Source: Clostridium aminobutyricum
GTDB taxonomy: Bacteria; Bacillota; Clostridia; Peptostreptococcales; Anaerovoracaceae
Direction of reading: 5' to 3'
NCBI RefSeq assembly: GCF_017255415.1
Contig: NZ_JAFJZZ010000001.1
Location: forward strand, 1,116,001-1,180,000
DNA: 64,000 bases
Shown here one piece after another: positions 18,296 through 28,100 of the stretch. Each line of letters begins with the position of its first letter. Positions within the stretch are counted from its first letter, which is position 1. Made by a program: the position numbers and the translations under genes. The notes below the pieces were generated by a model that ran no database searches, was not told the DNA's origin, and worked only from the letters and a program-made list of their open reading frames with translations.

Positions 18296-19909
18296 TCACG
18301 GTAGTTTCTGGGTCAGTTCATCAAAAATAGGGACAGCAGACTTTCGCCCTGATTTCCCGTTCTCTGCAAAAACTACAATCGTATATTTAGGGTTGGAAGC
18401 CGGATAAAATCCGGTAAACCATCCATGGACGATATATCGTCCGGCATCCGATGCTTCAGCTGATCCGGTTTTTCCTGCCGTTTCTTCTTCCGTCGATACA
18501 TTATTTCCCGTTCCGTACTTCATCGTCGCCTTCATCATCTTCGTGAGCTGACTTGCTGTCTGCTTCGAGATCACCCTATGATCCTGGTCATCCGATTTCT
18601 TTTGTATCGCAGATTTTTGTGTTTCTTCGCTTGGGTCTCCCAGTACTTCTTCTACAATTTTCACCTCTTTATCCACACCGCCGTTTGCTATAATATTTAC
18701 CATTCTAGCAACTTGAAGCGGAGTTACCAAGGTTTCTCCTTGTCCAATGGAAAGATTTCCGATGCCTGCACCCTGACAATTCTTTAATGCGGGAAGATTA
18801 CCGTTTTTAATATTCGGAAACCCATTAATCGGATTCTCACCCAACCCCATTTTCTCCGCCATTTTCAATATGTCTTCTGCCCCTACCATCTCCCCAAGCT
18901 CAATAAAGGCACTATTGCATGAGTAAGCAAAGGCATCGGTGAATGAAATATCTCCGTGGCCTTCCTCTCCTCCCGTCGAGCAGCCGAAGATTACACCATT
19001 TACCTCTCTCTTCCCGTCACAATGCAGAATAATGTCCGGTTTAATGCCTTTTTCTAAAGCAGCAGCAGCCACAACGATTTTAAAAATAGAGCCGGGAGGA
19101 TATTCCCCCTGAAAAACTTTATCAATCAGCTCTTTATTATCGCTGTTAATATATTGTTTCATCTCATTCGGATCAAAAGCAGGCGTACTGGCACAGGCTA
19201 ATATACTTCCGTCTTTTACAGATTGAACGACCACTGCTCCATTATAATCACTGTTATTTAACGCTTCTTCTACACTTTTTTGGATTTCCTTATCTAATGT
19301 CGTAACAACCCCGTAGTTCTGATTAACAGACGTCGAAAGTCCGATACCAGACAACAAATACCCTTTTGCATCTGCCATAGCAAAATAATTGCTGTCATTA
19401 TTTTCTAATTTTTTGTTATACAGCAATTCAAGACCTGAAACACCGTTGCCGTCTTTCTGATTAATATACCCAATAAGATGGGACGCCAATTGGTTGTTAT
19501 CATACCGTTTGTTGATTTCCAACGAATAGGCATTATACTTATCTTCCAGCACCTGCCAAGCTTCTCGATCATAATGATCGATTGCATATACATAGTATTT
19601 ACTGTTATCTACACTCAATTTATGGGCTTCCATTTTACTTAAAACAGTAGCAACCTTTGAATCATATTTTTCTTTTAAGAGCAGCACCATATATTCTTTG
19701 CTTTGGCTGGTCAAAGGAGACATATTGCGATCATAAATGGTCCCTCTGAAATCGATTCCGTTCAAGCTTATCTTTTGTTGCCGGATAGCTGCCGTACTTA
19801 ATTCTTCTCCACCTATAATTTGAATGTAGGTTAGCCGACCTGCCAGTCCTAAAGATAGCAGCACATATACGATGCATATGAACATCATTCTTTTCTTCAT
19901 AAAAAACAC
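18296..19909 (-). CDS. Class B penicillin-binding protein (transpeptidase)
   Basis: A 537-residue membrane-anchored peptidoglycan transpeptidase. One N-terminal transmembrane helix (~residues 7-24) is followed by a short dimerisation region starting at RGTIYDRN. The catalytic domain shows SxxK in PGSIFK (Ser near residue 271), SxN in YSCNSAF (near 328) and KTG in GKTGSAEA (near 478). It is shorter than typical PBP2b or SpoVD (~650+), and no C-terminal PASTA domain is seen. Its role, in vegetative growth or sporulation, is not clear; it lies near sporulation genes but not in an mra/mur cluster. Confidence 0.9.
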   Translation of the reverse strand: MFFMKKRMMFICIVYVLLSLGLAGRLTYIQIIGGEELSTAAIRQQKISLNGIDFRGTIYDRNMSPLTSQSKEYMVLLLKEKYDSKVATVLSKMEAHKLSVDNSKYYVYAIDHYDREAWQVLEDKYNAYSLEINKRYDNNQLASHLIGYINQKDGNGVSGLELLYNKKLENNDSNYFAMADAKGYLLSGIGLSTSVNQNYGVVTTLDKEIQKSVEEALNNSDYNGAVVVQSVKDGSILACASTPAFDPNEMKQYINSDNKELIDKVFQGEYPPGSIFKIVVAAAALEKGIKPDIILHCDGKREVNGVIFGCSTGGEEGHGDISFTDAFAYSCNSAFIELGEMVGAEDILKMAEKMGLGENPINGFPNIKNGNLPALKNCQGAGIGNLSIGQGETLVTPLQVARMVNIIANGGVDKEVKIVEEVLGDPSEETQKSAIQKKSDDQDHRVISKQTASQLTKMMKATMKYGTGNNVSTEEETAGKTGSAEASDAGRYIVHGWFTGFYPASNPKYTIVVFAENGKSGRKSAVPIFDELTQKLP

Positions 19910-19966
19910 CCCTTATAATGGGAGTTTTCCCCTTATAAAGAGTGTTTATACTTTCAGGATATTGTT

Positions 19967-21208
19967 TTACAGTTTATGTATAAATAAACCGCTGCCTAAC
20001 TTAGGTTCAAACCATGTGGACTTAGGAGGCATTACCATATCGTTATCGGATACTGCCAATAAATCAGCTATCTCCACGGGATAGACCGCAAATGCAACCT
20101 GCATATCCGTCTTTACCCTTCTTTCGAGTTCTTTTAAGCCTCTGATCCCTCCCACAAAGTCTATTCTTTTATCCGTTCTTGGATCTTCTATGCCCAAAAT
20201 CGGTTTTAACACATTGTTCTGCAAGATGGAAACATCCAGTGAATCAATCACATGATCCGGGATGATTTCAGGCTTCGCTTGTAATTCATACCATTTATCG
20301 TTTAGGAACATGCCGAATATATGTTTTCCTGTCGGTGCAAAAACATCGCTTCCCTTTTCGTTTATTTCAAATCCTGCCGTTTCCACCTTCTTTAAAAATT
20401 CTTCTGCTGTGTTTCCATATAAATCTTTAACCACTCTGTTATAGTCAAATATTCTTAAATCATTATCCGGGAAAATAACAGCCATAAAGAAATTGAATTC
20501 TTCTTCACCGGTATAATTGGGATTTTCTTCTCTTCTTTTCAAGCCGACTTTGCATGCGGAAGCACTTCGGTGATGTCCGTCTGCAATGTATAAAGCCGGA
20601 ATTTCACCGAATAATTCCGAAAGATTCTTAATCACGGAATCATCGTCTACCGTCCATAAGGTATGCTGAATTCCATCCTCAGTAGTGATGTCAAACAGTA
20701 TTTCATGACTGGATATCCAACCTTCTACAATGCTTCTGATTTTCTTATTGTCTCTATACGTTAAAAATACCGGCTCGGTATTGGCATCACAAATATCAAA
20801 ATGATTAATTCGGTCGATTTCTTTTTCCACTCTTGTAAATTCATGTTTTTTAATGACATTATTTTGATAGTCGTCAACGGAAACGCAGCCTACGATACCA
20901 ACCTGTGTTCTTCCATTCATCACTTGTTTATACAAATACATCACCGGTTTTTCTTCAACAACAAAAACCCCGTCTTCTATGTTTTGAATAATGTTTTGCT
21001 TCGCTCTTTCATGAACCGATTTCTCATATGGATTTTTCTGTTCAGGCATATCGATTTCTGCTCTGCAGATGTGCAAAAAGCTGTAAGGATTTCCATCTGC
21101 CATATATGCTGCTTCTTCTCTGTTCATTACATCGTAGGGTAATGAAATTACTTTGTCCGCATATTTTTTATCCGGACGTATTGCTTTGAAAGGTCTAACA
21201 ATTGCCAT
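19967..21208 (-). CDS. DUF1015 family protein
   Basis: A 413-residue protein matching DUF1015: MAIVRPFKAIRP and ISLPYDVMNREEA at the start, KKHEFTRVEKEIDRI in the middle and YIADGHHRSASA (His-rich motif) near residue 210. The family is common in clostridia and methanogens, often near serine biosynthesis genes, but has no settled activity; the ADGHHR motif suggests an enzyme, possibly nucleotide or kinase-like. Its start overlaps the end of cmk by 14 bp, so it is co-transcribed in nrdR-cmk-DUF1015 order. Confidence 0.88.
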   Translation of the reverse strand: MAIVRPFKAIRPDKKYADKVISLPYDVMNREEAAYMADGNPYSFLHICRAEIDMPEQKNPYEKSVHERAKQNIIQNIEDGVFVVEEKPVMYLYKQVMNGRTQVGIVGCVSVDDYQNNVIKKHEFTRVEKEIDRINHFDICDANTEPVFLTYRDNKKIRSIVEGWISSHEILFDITTEDGIQHTLWTVDDDSVIKNLSELFGEIPALYIADGHHRSASACKVGLKRREENPNYTGEEEFNFFMAVIFPDNDLRIFDYNRVVKDLYGNTAEEFLKKVETAGFEINEKGSDVFAPTGKHIFGMFLNDKWYELQAKPEIIPDHVIDSLDVSILQNNVLKPILGIEDPRTDKRIDFVGGIRGLKELERRVKTDMQVAFAVYPVEIADLLAVSDNDMVMPPKSTWFEPKLGSGLFIHKL

Positions 21209-21866
21209 TTTTTCTTATCTCCTTAATTATTTTTTCTGTGACTTCTGTAATACTCATTCCTGTTGTATCCAGTTCAATCGCATCTTCTGCTCTTTTTAAA
21301 GGGTTTAATGCCCGCGTGGAATCATCGTGATCCCGCTTGATAATATCCGCTAAGACAGCGTCAAAGTTCACGTTTTGTCCTTTTGCGACCAGTTCCTCAT
21401 ACCGCCTCTCTGCTCTTTCCTGTGCAGAGGCAGTCATAAAGAATTTATATCTCGCATCAGTCAACACATTCGTTCCGATATCCCTTCCATCCATTACAAC
21501 ACTTTTCGCTTGTCCCATTTTTCGCTGCAAAGCAACAAGCATTGCCCTTACTTCAGGCAATGCGGAACACATAGAAGCCATCTTTGTTACTTCGGGCGTT
21601 CTGATTTGGTCATTTACAATCTCACCATCCAGAATGATATTACCTTTACTAAAGTCTATATCCGTCTTGCCCAGTAAGTCAATCACTTCCTCCGTATGAT
21701 CTAAATTAATTTTTCTCTCCAGAATTTTATATCCAATCGCCCGATACATAGCGCCCGTATCAATATAATCAATGCCCAGCAATTTAGCGACTTGTTGTGC
21801 GATTGTACTCTTTCCCGCACCGCTGGGTCCATCAATAGCGATTTGAAAAATTTGTTCTTCTTTCAT
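21195..21866 (-). CDS. cmk: Cytidylate kinase
   Basis: A 223-residue (d)CMP kinase that makes CDP and dCDP from ATP. The P-loop is IDGPSGAGKSTIA; the CMP-binding region shows YIDTGAMYRAIGY and VMDGRDIGTNV, and the lid region is RDHDDSTRALNPL. The frame extends 11 residues upstream, but GGAG lies seven bases before the ATG at 21866, which gives the usual short N-terminus. It starts 17 bp after the nrdR stop and overlaps the DUF1015 gene. Confidence 0.95.
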   Translation of the reverse strand: MKEEQIFQIAIDGPSGAGKSTIAQQVAKLLGIDYIDTGAMYRAIGYKILERKINLDHTEEVIDLLGKTDIDFSKGNIILDGEIVNDQIRTPEVTKMASMCSALPEVRAMLVALQRKMGQAKSVVMDGRDIGTNVLTDARYKFFMTASAQERAERRYEELVAKGQNVNFDAVLADIIKRDHDDSTRALNPLKRAEDAIELDTTGMSITEVTEKIIKEIRKNGNC

Positions 21867-21882
21867 CATTCTACTCCGGTTC

Positions 21883-22347
21883 TTACTTCTTCTTTCCATT
21901 GTCTAATAGTTTTTCTATTTCTGCAACAAAAGTATTGACATCGGTAAACTGCCTGTACACCGAAGCAAAGCGCACATAGGCCACTTCGTCCAGCTTTTTT
22001 AACTGTTCCATAATCAGCTCACCGATAAATTCACTTTGGACTTCTTTTTCCATCATGTTGTTCAGTCCTCTTTCGATTTCATTCACAACTTTTTCTATTT
22101 CAATCATAGGAACCGGTCTTTTTTCGCAAGCTTTAATAATCCCGTTCAAAATCTTATTTCGATCAAAAGCTTCGCGTCTACCGTCCTTTTTCACAACCAT
22201 AAGCAACATTTCTTCTACTTTTTCATAGGTCGTAAATCGTTTATTGCATTGATCGCATTCTCGTCTTCTTCGTATAGCATGTCCTTCCTCAGTAGGTCTT
22301 GAATCGATTACCTTTGTATCTGGATTTTCACAAAATGGACATCTCAT
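21883..22347 (-). CDS. nrdR: Transcriptional repressor NrdR
   Basis: A 154-residue repressor of ribonucleotide reductase genes. The N-terminal zinc ribbon has MRCPFC and [12 protein letters not shown]; an ATP-cone domain follows ([16 protein letters not shown] through the RFASVYRQF end). It binds ATP/dATP and shuts down nrd operons when dATP is high. GGAGGTGGC precedes the ATG. In clostridia nrdR commonly lies after sigG and ylmC, as here, with an inserted lipoprotein gene. Confidence 0.96.
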   Translation of the reverse strand: MRCPFCENPDTKVIDSRPTEEGHAIRRRRECDQCNKRFTTYEKVEEMLLMVVKKDGRREAFDRNKILNGIIKACEKRPVPMIEIEKVVNEIERGLNNMMEKEVQSEFIGELIMEQLKKLDEVAYVRFASVYRQFTDVNTFVAEIEKLLDNGKKK

Positions 22348-22476
22348 AATGCCACCTCCTACTATCTTTCGTAATTCTATATAACACTCTTTCTTCTACT
22401 AATCTGTTTTCGCTATACAATGATTCTACTATATATTGTGTGTTTTGAAAAGAAATTCTTCGTAAAATGGCTTTTT

Positions 22477-22725
22477 TTATACACTAATTCCCTCAATTTC
22501 CACTAAAATAACATCGTCACCTATAGTCCGTATATTTTCCCACTTTACCACATAGTCTCCATCACTTCTTCCAAAAATATTAAAGAAATTTTTCGGTGAC
22601 GGAATAACAAGTCCCTCTATTCTTCCTTCTTCAAGATTAATTTCTATATCACTGACATAGCCTAAGCTTTTTCCGTCAAAAATATTGATAACCTCTTTGT
22701 TTTTAATTTCTTCTGTACTTGTCAT
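22477..22725 (-). CDS. YlmC/YmxH family sporulation-associated PRC-barrel protein
   Basis: An 82-residue protein of the YlmC/YmxH family. Visible core: NKEVINIFDGKSLGYVSDI, GRIEGLVIPSP and YVVKWENIRTIGDDVILVEI, a small beta barrel. The longer frame (to 22860) begins inside the terminator of the upstream gene; the ATG at 22725 is preceded by AAGGGGAAAC and gives the normal family length. The family lies next to sigE/sigG or nrdR in spore formers. Exact role unknown. Confidence 0.87.
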   Translation of the reverse strand: MTSTEEIKNKEVINIFDGKSLGYVSDIEINLEEGRIEGLVIPSPKNFFNIFGRSDGDYVVKWENIRTIGDDVILVEIEGISV

Positions 22726-22796
22726 CTTATGTTTCCCCTTCCACATGAAATGTATTGCCAGCTTTATAAGCTGTCCTATGGTACAATATATTAAAA

Positions 22797-22821
22797 GGGC
22801 AATGGAATTATACCATTGCCC
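22797..22821 (-). terminator. Terminator of trigger-factor-like lipoprotein gene
   Basis: GGGCAATGG (22797-22805) pairs with CCATTGCCC (22813-22821); on the minus strand followed by TTTTAATAT. Strong stem right after the gene's stop. Confidence 0.82.
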
Positions 22822-22846
22822 TCTGATGATTTGTTTTTTATTCTTT

Positions 22847-23938
22847 TTATGCCTTAGCACTTTCTTCCGCGGGTACTTTCACGGACTGATCCACAACGAA
22901 ATCAAGAACCTTTTCCATCATAAAGCTCTTCATCAGATTGGCCTTTCCTACATATTCTTCGAAGGATGCGCCATACTGCGCTTTAAATTCTTTATCGCTC
23001 GTAATATTCTGCTCCTTCATGTAATCCTTTAGAAGCTTGTCATATTCACTGTCATTGATCGTAATACCTTCTTTTCTTGCTATGGAGTAGATAACCATTT
23101 CTTGATGCACGATCGTCTTCGCATATTCATCTTCCGTCATCCCTAACATTTGCTCCATAAAGTCTGCATATTCCATACCATACTGTTCTGCATACGGCTC
23201 GTATTGCGTTTTAATGGTCTCCTTAATATCCTTCAATTCTTTATCCGGATATTTTAATACTTTTGCATTATCAACAACTGTATTCCAAACACTGTTTTGC
23301 ATCTGCTGCTTTGCGTTGGCTTCTTTCTGAGCAAGCAAGTCTTCCTTTACGGATTTCTCATATTCCTCTAGTGTCGTGGATTTACTGTTCGCCTTTACAA
23401 AATCTATGTTGTATTCCGGAACGTTGCTAACGGTTATAGAATTCAATGTTACGGTAAAATCTACAGGCTTGCCGGCTACTTCTTTCCCCCAATAATCTTC
23501 TGGAAATTGTAAATTAAGAGTCTTGGTTTCTCCTACCTTCATACCGATTACGCCATCATCAAAGCCGTCAATATAGCCGCTGCTCCCTAAAGTAATATTG
23601 GTTCCTGTGGTACTTCCGCCTTCAAATTCCTTCCCGTCAATTTTACCGACATAAGCGATATTGACTGTTTGTCCTGCTGCAGCGGTTCCCTCTTTATCTT
23701 CAGTGGTTGTACTGGCTTGTTGAAGTCTATTTTGAATCTCGGCTTTAACGTCATCGCCGGAAACAGAAATGGCTTCTTCCGTTACTTTTATGCCTGTATA
23801 ATCACCAAGGGTTACATATTCTGATAAATCATAATCATATGGTTCTTTATCCTCACTCTTGCTTCCGCACGCAGCAAGTGACAGTGTCAAGCAAAGAATC
23901 ATTATAAAAGATACTATTTTTTTATTCGTTTTTATCAT
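22847..23938 (-). CDS. Trigger-factor-like peptidyl-prolyl isomerase lipoprotein
   Basis: A 363-residue protein with a lipoprotein signal (lipobox LAAC, Cys near residue 25). The mature part has an FKBP-type PPIase domain (GQTVNIAYVGKIDG, GSSGYIDGFDDGVIG, KTLNLQFPEDYWG, residues ~85-175) followed by the helical C-terminal domain of trigger factor (~175-350). It lacks the ribosome-binding N-terminal domain. This predicts a surface-anchored folding chaperone and prolyl isomerase, analogous in place but not in family to PrsA. It lies between sigG and ymxH with its own promoter element (copy B) and terminator. Confidence 0.88.
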   Translation of the reverse strand: MIKTNKKIVSFIMILCLTLSLAACGSKSEDKEPYDYDLSEYVTLGDYTGIKVTEEAISVSGDDVKAEIQNRLQQASTTTEDKEGTAAAGQTVNIAYVGKIDGKEFEGGSTTGTNITLGSSGYIDGFDDGVIGMKVGETKTLNLQFPEDYWGKEVAGKPVDFTVTLNSITVSNVPEYNIDFVKANSKSTTLEEYEKSVKEDLLAQKEANAKQQMQNSVWNTVVDNAKVLKYPDKELKDIKETIKTQYEPYAEQYGMEYADFMEQMLGMTEDEYAKTIVHQEMVIYSIARKEGITINDSEYDKLLKDYMKEQNITSDKEFKAQYGASFEEYVGKANLMKSFMMEKVLDFVVDQSVKVPAEESAKA

Positions 23939-23992
23939 TTTTTCGCATTCTCCATCCCTTTGTTATTAACCGATATCGGCCTACATCTTAGC

Positions 23993-24054
23993 ATTATATC
24001 ATACAAACAGCGTCGCAGTATGATTCAATGAACGCTTCCCTACAGCAACACTGT
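23993..24054 (-). repeat. Promoter-proximal repeat element, copy B (upstream of trigger-factor-like gene)
   Basis: Aligns gap-free with 7391-7452. In this copy a 10-bp stem can form, ACAGTGTTGC with GCGACGCTGT (two G-T pairs), around the conserved core GGGAAGCGTTCATTGAATC. The element ends in the extended -10 TGATATAAT, with the TATAAT 55 bp before the start codon. Confidence 0.55.
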
Positions 24055-24107
24055 ATTCAATGCATTGCGTTCATTATACCATAAAAAGCTTACTAAATAA
24101 AGAAAAA

Positions 24108-24129
24108 AGCTCGGTAATTACACCGAGCT
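24108..24129 (-). terminator. Terminator of sigG
   Basis: AGCTCGGT (24108-24115) pairs with ACCGAGCT (24122-24129); on the minus strand followed by TTTTTTCTTT. Confidence 0.85.
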
Positions 24130-24187
24130 CTTCAAATCTTTATATGGTAACTACGATTATCACAAATTGGCCGAAAATCTTAGAAAT

Positions 24188-24958
24188 CTAAACATATTTT
24201 CGCATGTATTTCAATGCGTTTTTCTCTAGCCTGCTTACCTGGGCCTGACTGATTGAAATTTCTTCTGCAACTTCCATCTGCGTTTTTCCTTCAAAGAATC
24301 TCATTTTTAAAATATGACGTTCTCTTGGGGATAATTTTTTCATTGCTTCAGATAACGATAGATTTTCAATCCACCGCGTATCTGTATTCTTCATATCTTT
24401 GACTTGATCCATTACATAAATGGCATCTCCGTCATCATGAAATACAGGTTCAAATAGCGAGATCGGCTCTTGGATTGATTCTAATGCCAGTACGACATCT
24501 GCCCGCTCCATCTCCGTTTCCTTTGCAATTTCTGCTATGGTCGGTTCCCGTTGAAGCTCCTTCGCTAACTTTTCTCGTGCCTGAAGGGCCTTATAAGCCG
24601 TATCCCGGAGCGATCTGGATACCCTGATCGGATTATTATCTCTCAGATACCTTCTGATTTCCCCTATAATCATTGGTACTGCATACGTTGAAAACTTCAC
24701 ACCGTGGCTAGTATCAAAGTTCTCCAACGCCTTAATTAATCCAATACACCCTACCTGAAATAAGTCATCTGGATTTTCTCCTCTATTGTTGAACCTCTGT
24801 ATTACACTAAGTACCAACCTGAGATTCCCCTTTATGAATTCTTCTCTAACCTCTTTATCTCCCCCTTTAACAGCCTCTATCATTCTCATCATCTCTGCAT
24901 CTTTGTAAACTGGTAATTTTGCGGTGTTTACGCCACAGATCTCTACCTTGTTTGCCAT
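24188..24958 (-). CDS. sigG: Forespore-specific RNA polymerase sigma factor SigG
   Basis: A 256-residue late forespore sigma factor. The N-terminus NKVEICGVNTAKLPV is diagnostic of sigma-G (it holds the anti-sigma contact region); region 2 shows NLRLVLSVIQRFNNRGE and FSTYAVPMIIGEIRRYLRD, region 4 ends with ISQAQVSRLEKNALK. GGAGG lies nine bases before the ATG at 24958; an earlier ATG at 24982 has a poorer site. In most spore formers sigG lies directly after sigE; here sigE is ~19 kb away. Confidence 0.96.
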   Translation of the reverse strand: MANKVEICGVNTAKLPVYKDAEMMRMIEAVKGGDKEVREEFIKGNLRLVLSVIQRFNNRGENPDDLFQVGCIGLIKALENFDTSHGVKFSTYAVPMIIGEIRRYLRDNNPIRVSRSLRDTAYKALQAREKLAKELQREPTIAEIAKETEMERADVVLALESIQEPISLFEPVFHDDGDAIYVMDQVKDMKNTDTRWIENLSLSEAMKKLSPRERHILKMRFFEGKTQMEVAEEISISQAQVSRLEKNALKYMRKYV

Positions 24959-25103
24959 AAATAAGGTCCTCCGAATTCTCATTGCTCCCCTTTAGCAATC
25001 TTTTTTCGCTTTTAAAAGCGCTTTGTGACCTATATTATTTATGCGCAGAATGAGACTATTTTATACTCTATGCATGAAACTATTTGGCAGAAATCTACGA
25101 CAA

Positions 25104-25154
25104 AAAACCTAGTTCCGTCAAGTCCGCATTTTTGGACTTAAAGAACTAGGTTTT
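25104..25154 (-). terminator. Terminator of gatCA-gatB-aspS operon
   Basis: AAAACCTAGTTC (25104-25115) pairs with GAACTAGGTTTT (25143-25154), with an inner AAGTCC/GGACTT stem; minus strand followed by TTG-rich sequence. Close to the end of the gatB-aspS gene. Confidence 0.85.
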
Positions 25155-25157
25155 AAT

Positions 25158-28100
25158 TTATCTTATTTTAATATGCACGTCTCTCAGCTGAACTTCTTCT
25201 ACTGTGCTTGGTGAATTAAACAATAAGTCTTGACCGTTTGGAGACAGTGGGAATGCGATGATTTCCCGGATATTTTCTTCTCCTGCAAGAAGCATGACCA
25301 TTCGGTCTACTCCCGGAGCCATACCTGCATGAGGAGGTGCGCCAAATTGGAATGCTTTGTAAAGAGCTCCGAATTTTGTCTTTACATCTTCTTCCGTATA
25401 TCCTGCGATTTCAAACGCTTTAACCATCACGTCCGGCCGATGGTTTCGAACGGCACCAGAGGATAATTCCACGCCGTTTACAACAATATCATACTGGTAA
25501 GCCTTGATCTCCAGTGGATCCATTTCCAGCAATGCTTTCATTTCGCCCTGCGGCATGGAAAATGGATTATGCGTGAAGTCAATCTTATTCAGATCTTCAT
25601 TGAACTCAAACATCGGGAAGTCGGTAATATAACAGAATTCAAATCTGCTCTTGTCAATTAAGTCTAACCGATTTGCGAGTTCTGTTCGAATCTGGCCCGC
25701 ATATTTTGCAACCACATTCTTTTCGTCGCTGATGAAGTATAGAATGTCTTCCGCCTGTAATCCTTCACGAACTGCTAGTGCTTTCTTCTGTTCATCGGTA
25801 AAGAACTTATCGATAGGACCCTTATAAGACATATCTTCATTAACTGTGATATAGCCAAGGCCTTTCATACCAATTCCCTTCGCAAAACTTTCCATCTTCT
25901 CAAAGAAAGACTTCGGCATTTTTGCCTTTCCCGGCACACGGATTGCTCGGACAATCTTACCCTTAAACGGTGCGAAATCAACGTCTTCAAAGAAATCACT
26001 CAAATCTGTAATGAGTAAAGGATTTCTTAAATCCGGTTTATCGTTCCCATATTTCAGCATGGATTCTTCAAAGGTAATCTTTCTAAACGGCGGCTTGGAA
26101 ACTTCTAGCTGCGAAAATTCCTTAAAGGTCGCATACAGTACTTTTTCAGCTACCGCAAATACATCTTCTTGTGTAGCGAACGCCATTTCAAAATCTAACT
26201 GATAGAATTCTCCCGGTGAACGGTCTGCTCTCGCATCTTCGTCTCTAAAGCACGGAGCGATCTGGAAATATCGGTCAAATCCGGAAGCCATCAGCATTTG
26301 CTTAAACTGCTGCGGAGCCTGCGGCAGCGCATAGAAGCAGCCTTTATGCTTTCTGCTCGGTACCAAATAATCTCTTGCCCCTTCCGGTGAAGAGTTTGCC
26401 AAAATCGGCGTCTGTATTTCCATGAATCCCTGTTCTTCCATTCTTGCACGTAAGAATCGGATAATCTTTGAACGGAATATAATCTTTTCATGAACCTTCG
26501 GATTTCTTAAATCCAAGAATCGATACTTTAATCGAACATCTTCTCTGGTATCGGTAGAAGAATCAATTTCAAACGGTAGATTATTGTTCGCCATTCCAAG
26601 AATTCGAACAGCTAGCGCCTTTACTTCGATTTCTCCGGTTGCAAGCTTCGGATTTACCGTATCGGCATCTCTCTTAAGCACGATACCGCTGACAGAAATA
26701 ACCACTTCTTTGTTGAGTTTTTCTACCATGTTTTCGGTTACTACAATCTGCGTCACACCGTAATGGTCTCTTAAATCAACGAAAGCAATACCGCCGTGGT
26801 TTCGGATTGTGCTCACCCATCCGGCAATCTTAATTTCTTTATCTACATCAGCAGCGGTTAACTGGTTGCAATTTACAGTTCGGTAGCATCCGTCAAATTC
26901 ACTGTCATCATCGATAGCAATATCCCATGCCTTTACATCGTACTTTTTCGCTTCAGCCGCTTTTCTCTCTTCTTGCTGCGCTTCCGCTTCTGCCTGTGAT
27001 CCTGCACTGATGTTTTCTAATTGTTCTTTAATCAGCTTATTTACAGTCTGAGGACTTGCCTTTCCTGCAAGCTTTCTCATCGCCTGGCCTACTAAGAAGC
27101 CAAAGGCTTTATCTTTTCCGGCCTGATAATCTTCGATAGATTTAGGATTTTCGTCAATCGCCTCAGTTACAGCTTTTTCAATTAAAGCCATATCTTCGAT
27201 AGCAAGTAAACCCTTTTCTTCCACATATTTTACTGGATCAATATTATTATCAAATAATTCTTCAATAACCTGTTTTGCTACAGCTCGATTGATTTTGCCT
27301 TCTGCTGTTAATTTCACAATATCCGCTAATTTTTGTGCGTCCACCTGAATATCTTCCGGTGCAACATCTCTTTCCTTTAATAGTCTTAAGATATCTCCCG
27401 TAACAAAGTTCGCGGAAAGCTTTGCATCCTTTGATAAGGCTGTTGTATTTTCAAATAATAATGCCACTTCTTGGGTCGCAATAATCGTCTTCGCAATATC
27501 TTCGGATAAGCCGTATTCTTTCTGGTATCGTTCTCTTTTCGCAAGAGGTAATTCTATCATTTTTTCTTGTAACCCAGAAATCCAAAGTTCATCAATAGAT
27601 ACCGGCAATAAATCCGGATCTGGGAAATATCGATAGTCCTGCGCATTTTCCTTGGAACGCATGCTATAACTTTCACCGATTTCATCATCCCATCTTCTGG
27701 TTTCCTGAGTAACCTTACCGCCCGCTTCAATTAAGTCAATCTGTCTTTTGCTTTCAAATAAGATCGCTCTGTGAATGGCTTTGAAGGAGTTTAGATTCTT
27801 CATTTCTGTTCTTGTTCCATACTGTTCAGCGCCTTCCGGCCTGATAGACAAGTTCACGTCTGCTCTCATGGAACCTTCCTGCATCTTACAGTCGGAAACA
27901 CCTAAATACCGCAGCATCTGCTGAAGATTTTCAAGGAAAGTCACTACTTGTTCGGGTGTTCTGAAATCAGGATTTGTAACGATTTCGATAAGCGGTACAC
28001 CGCATCTGTTATAGTCTACAAGGGTACCGGATACATCATGCACCAGCTTGCCCGCATCTTCTTCCATATGGATTTCGCAGAGAGTGATTCGGCTTATTTC

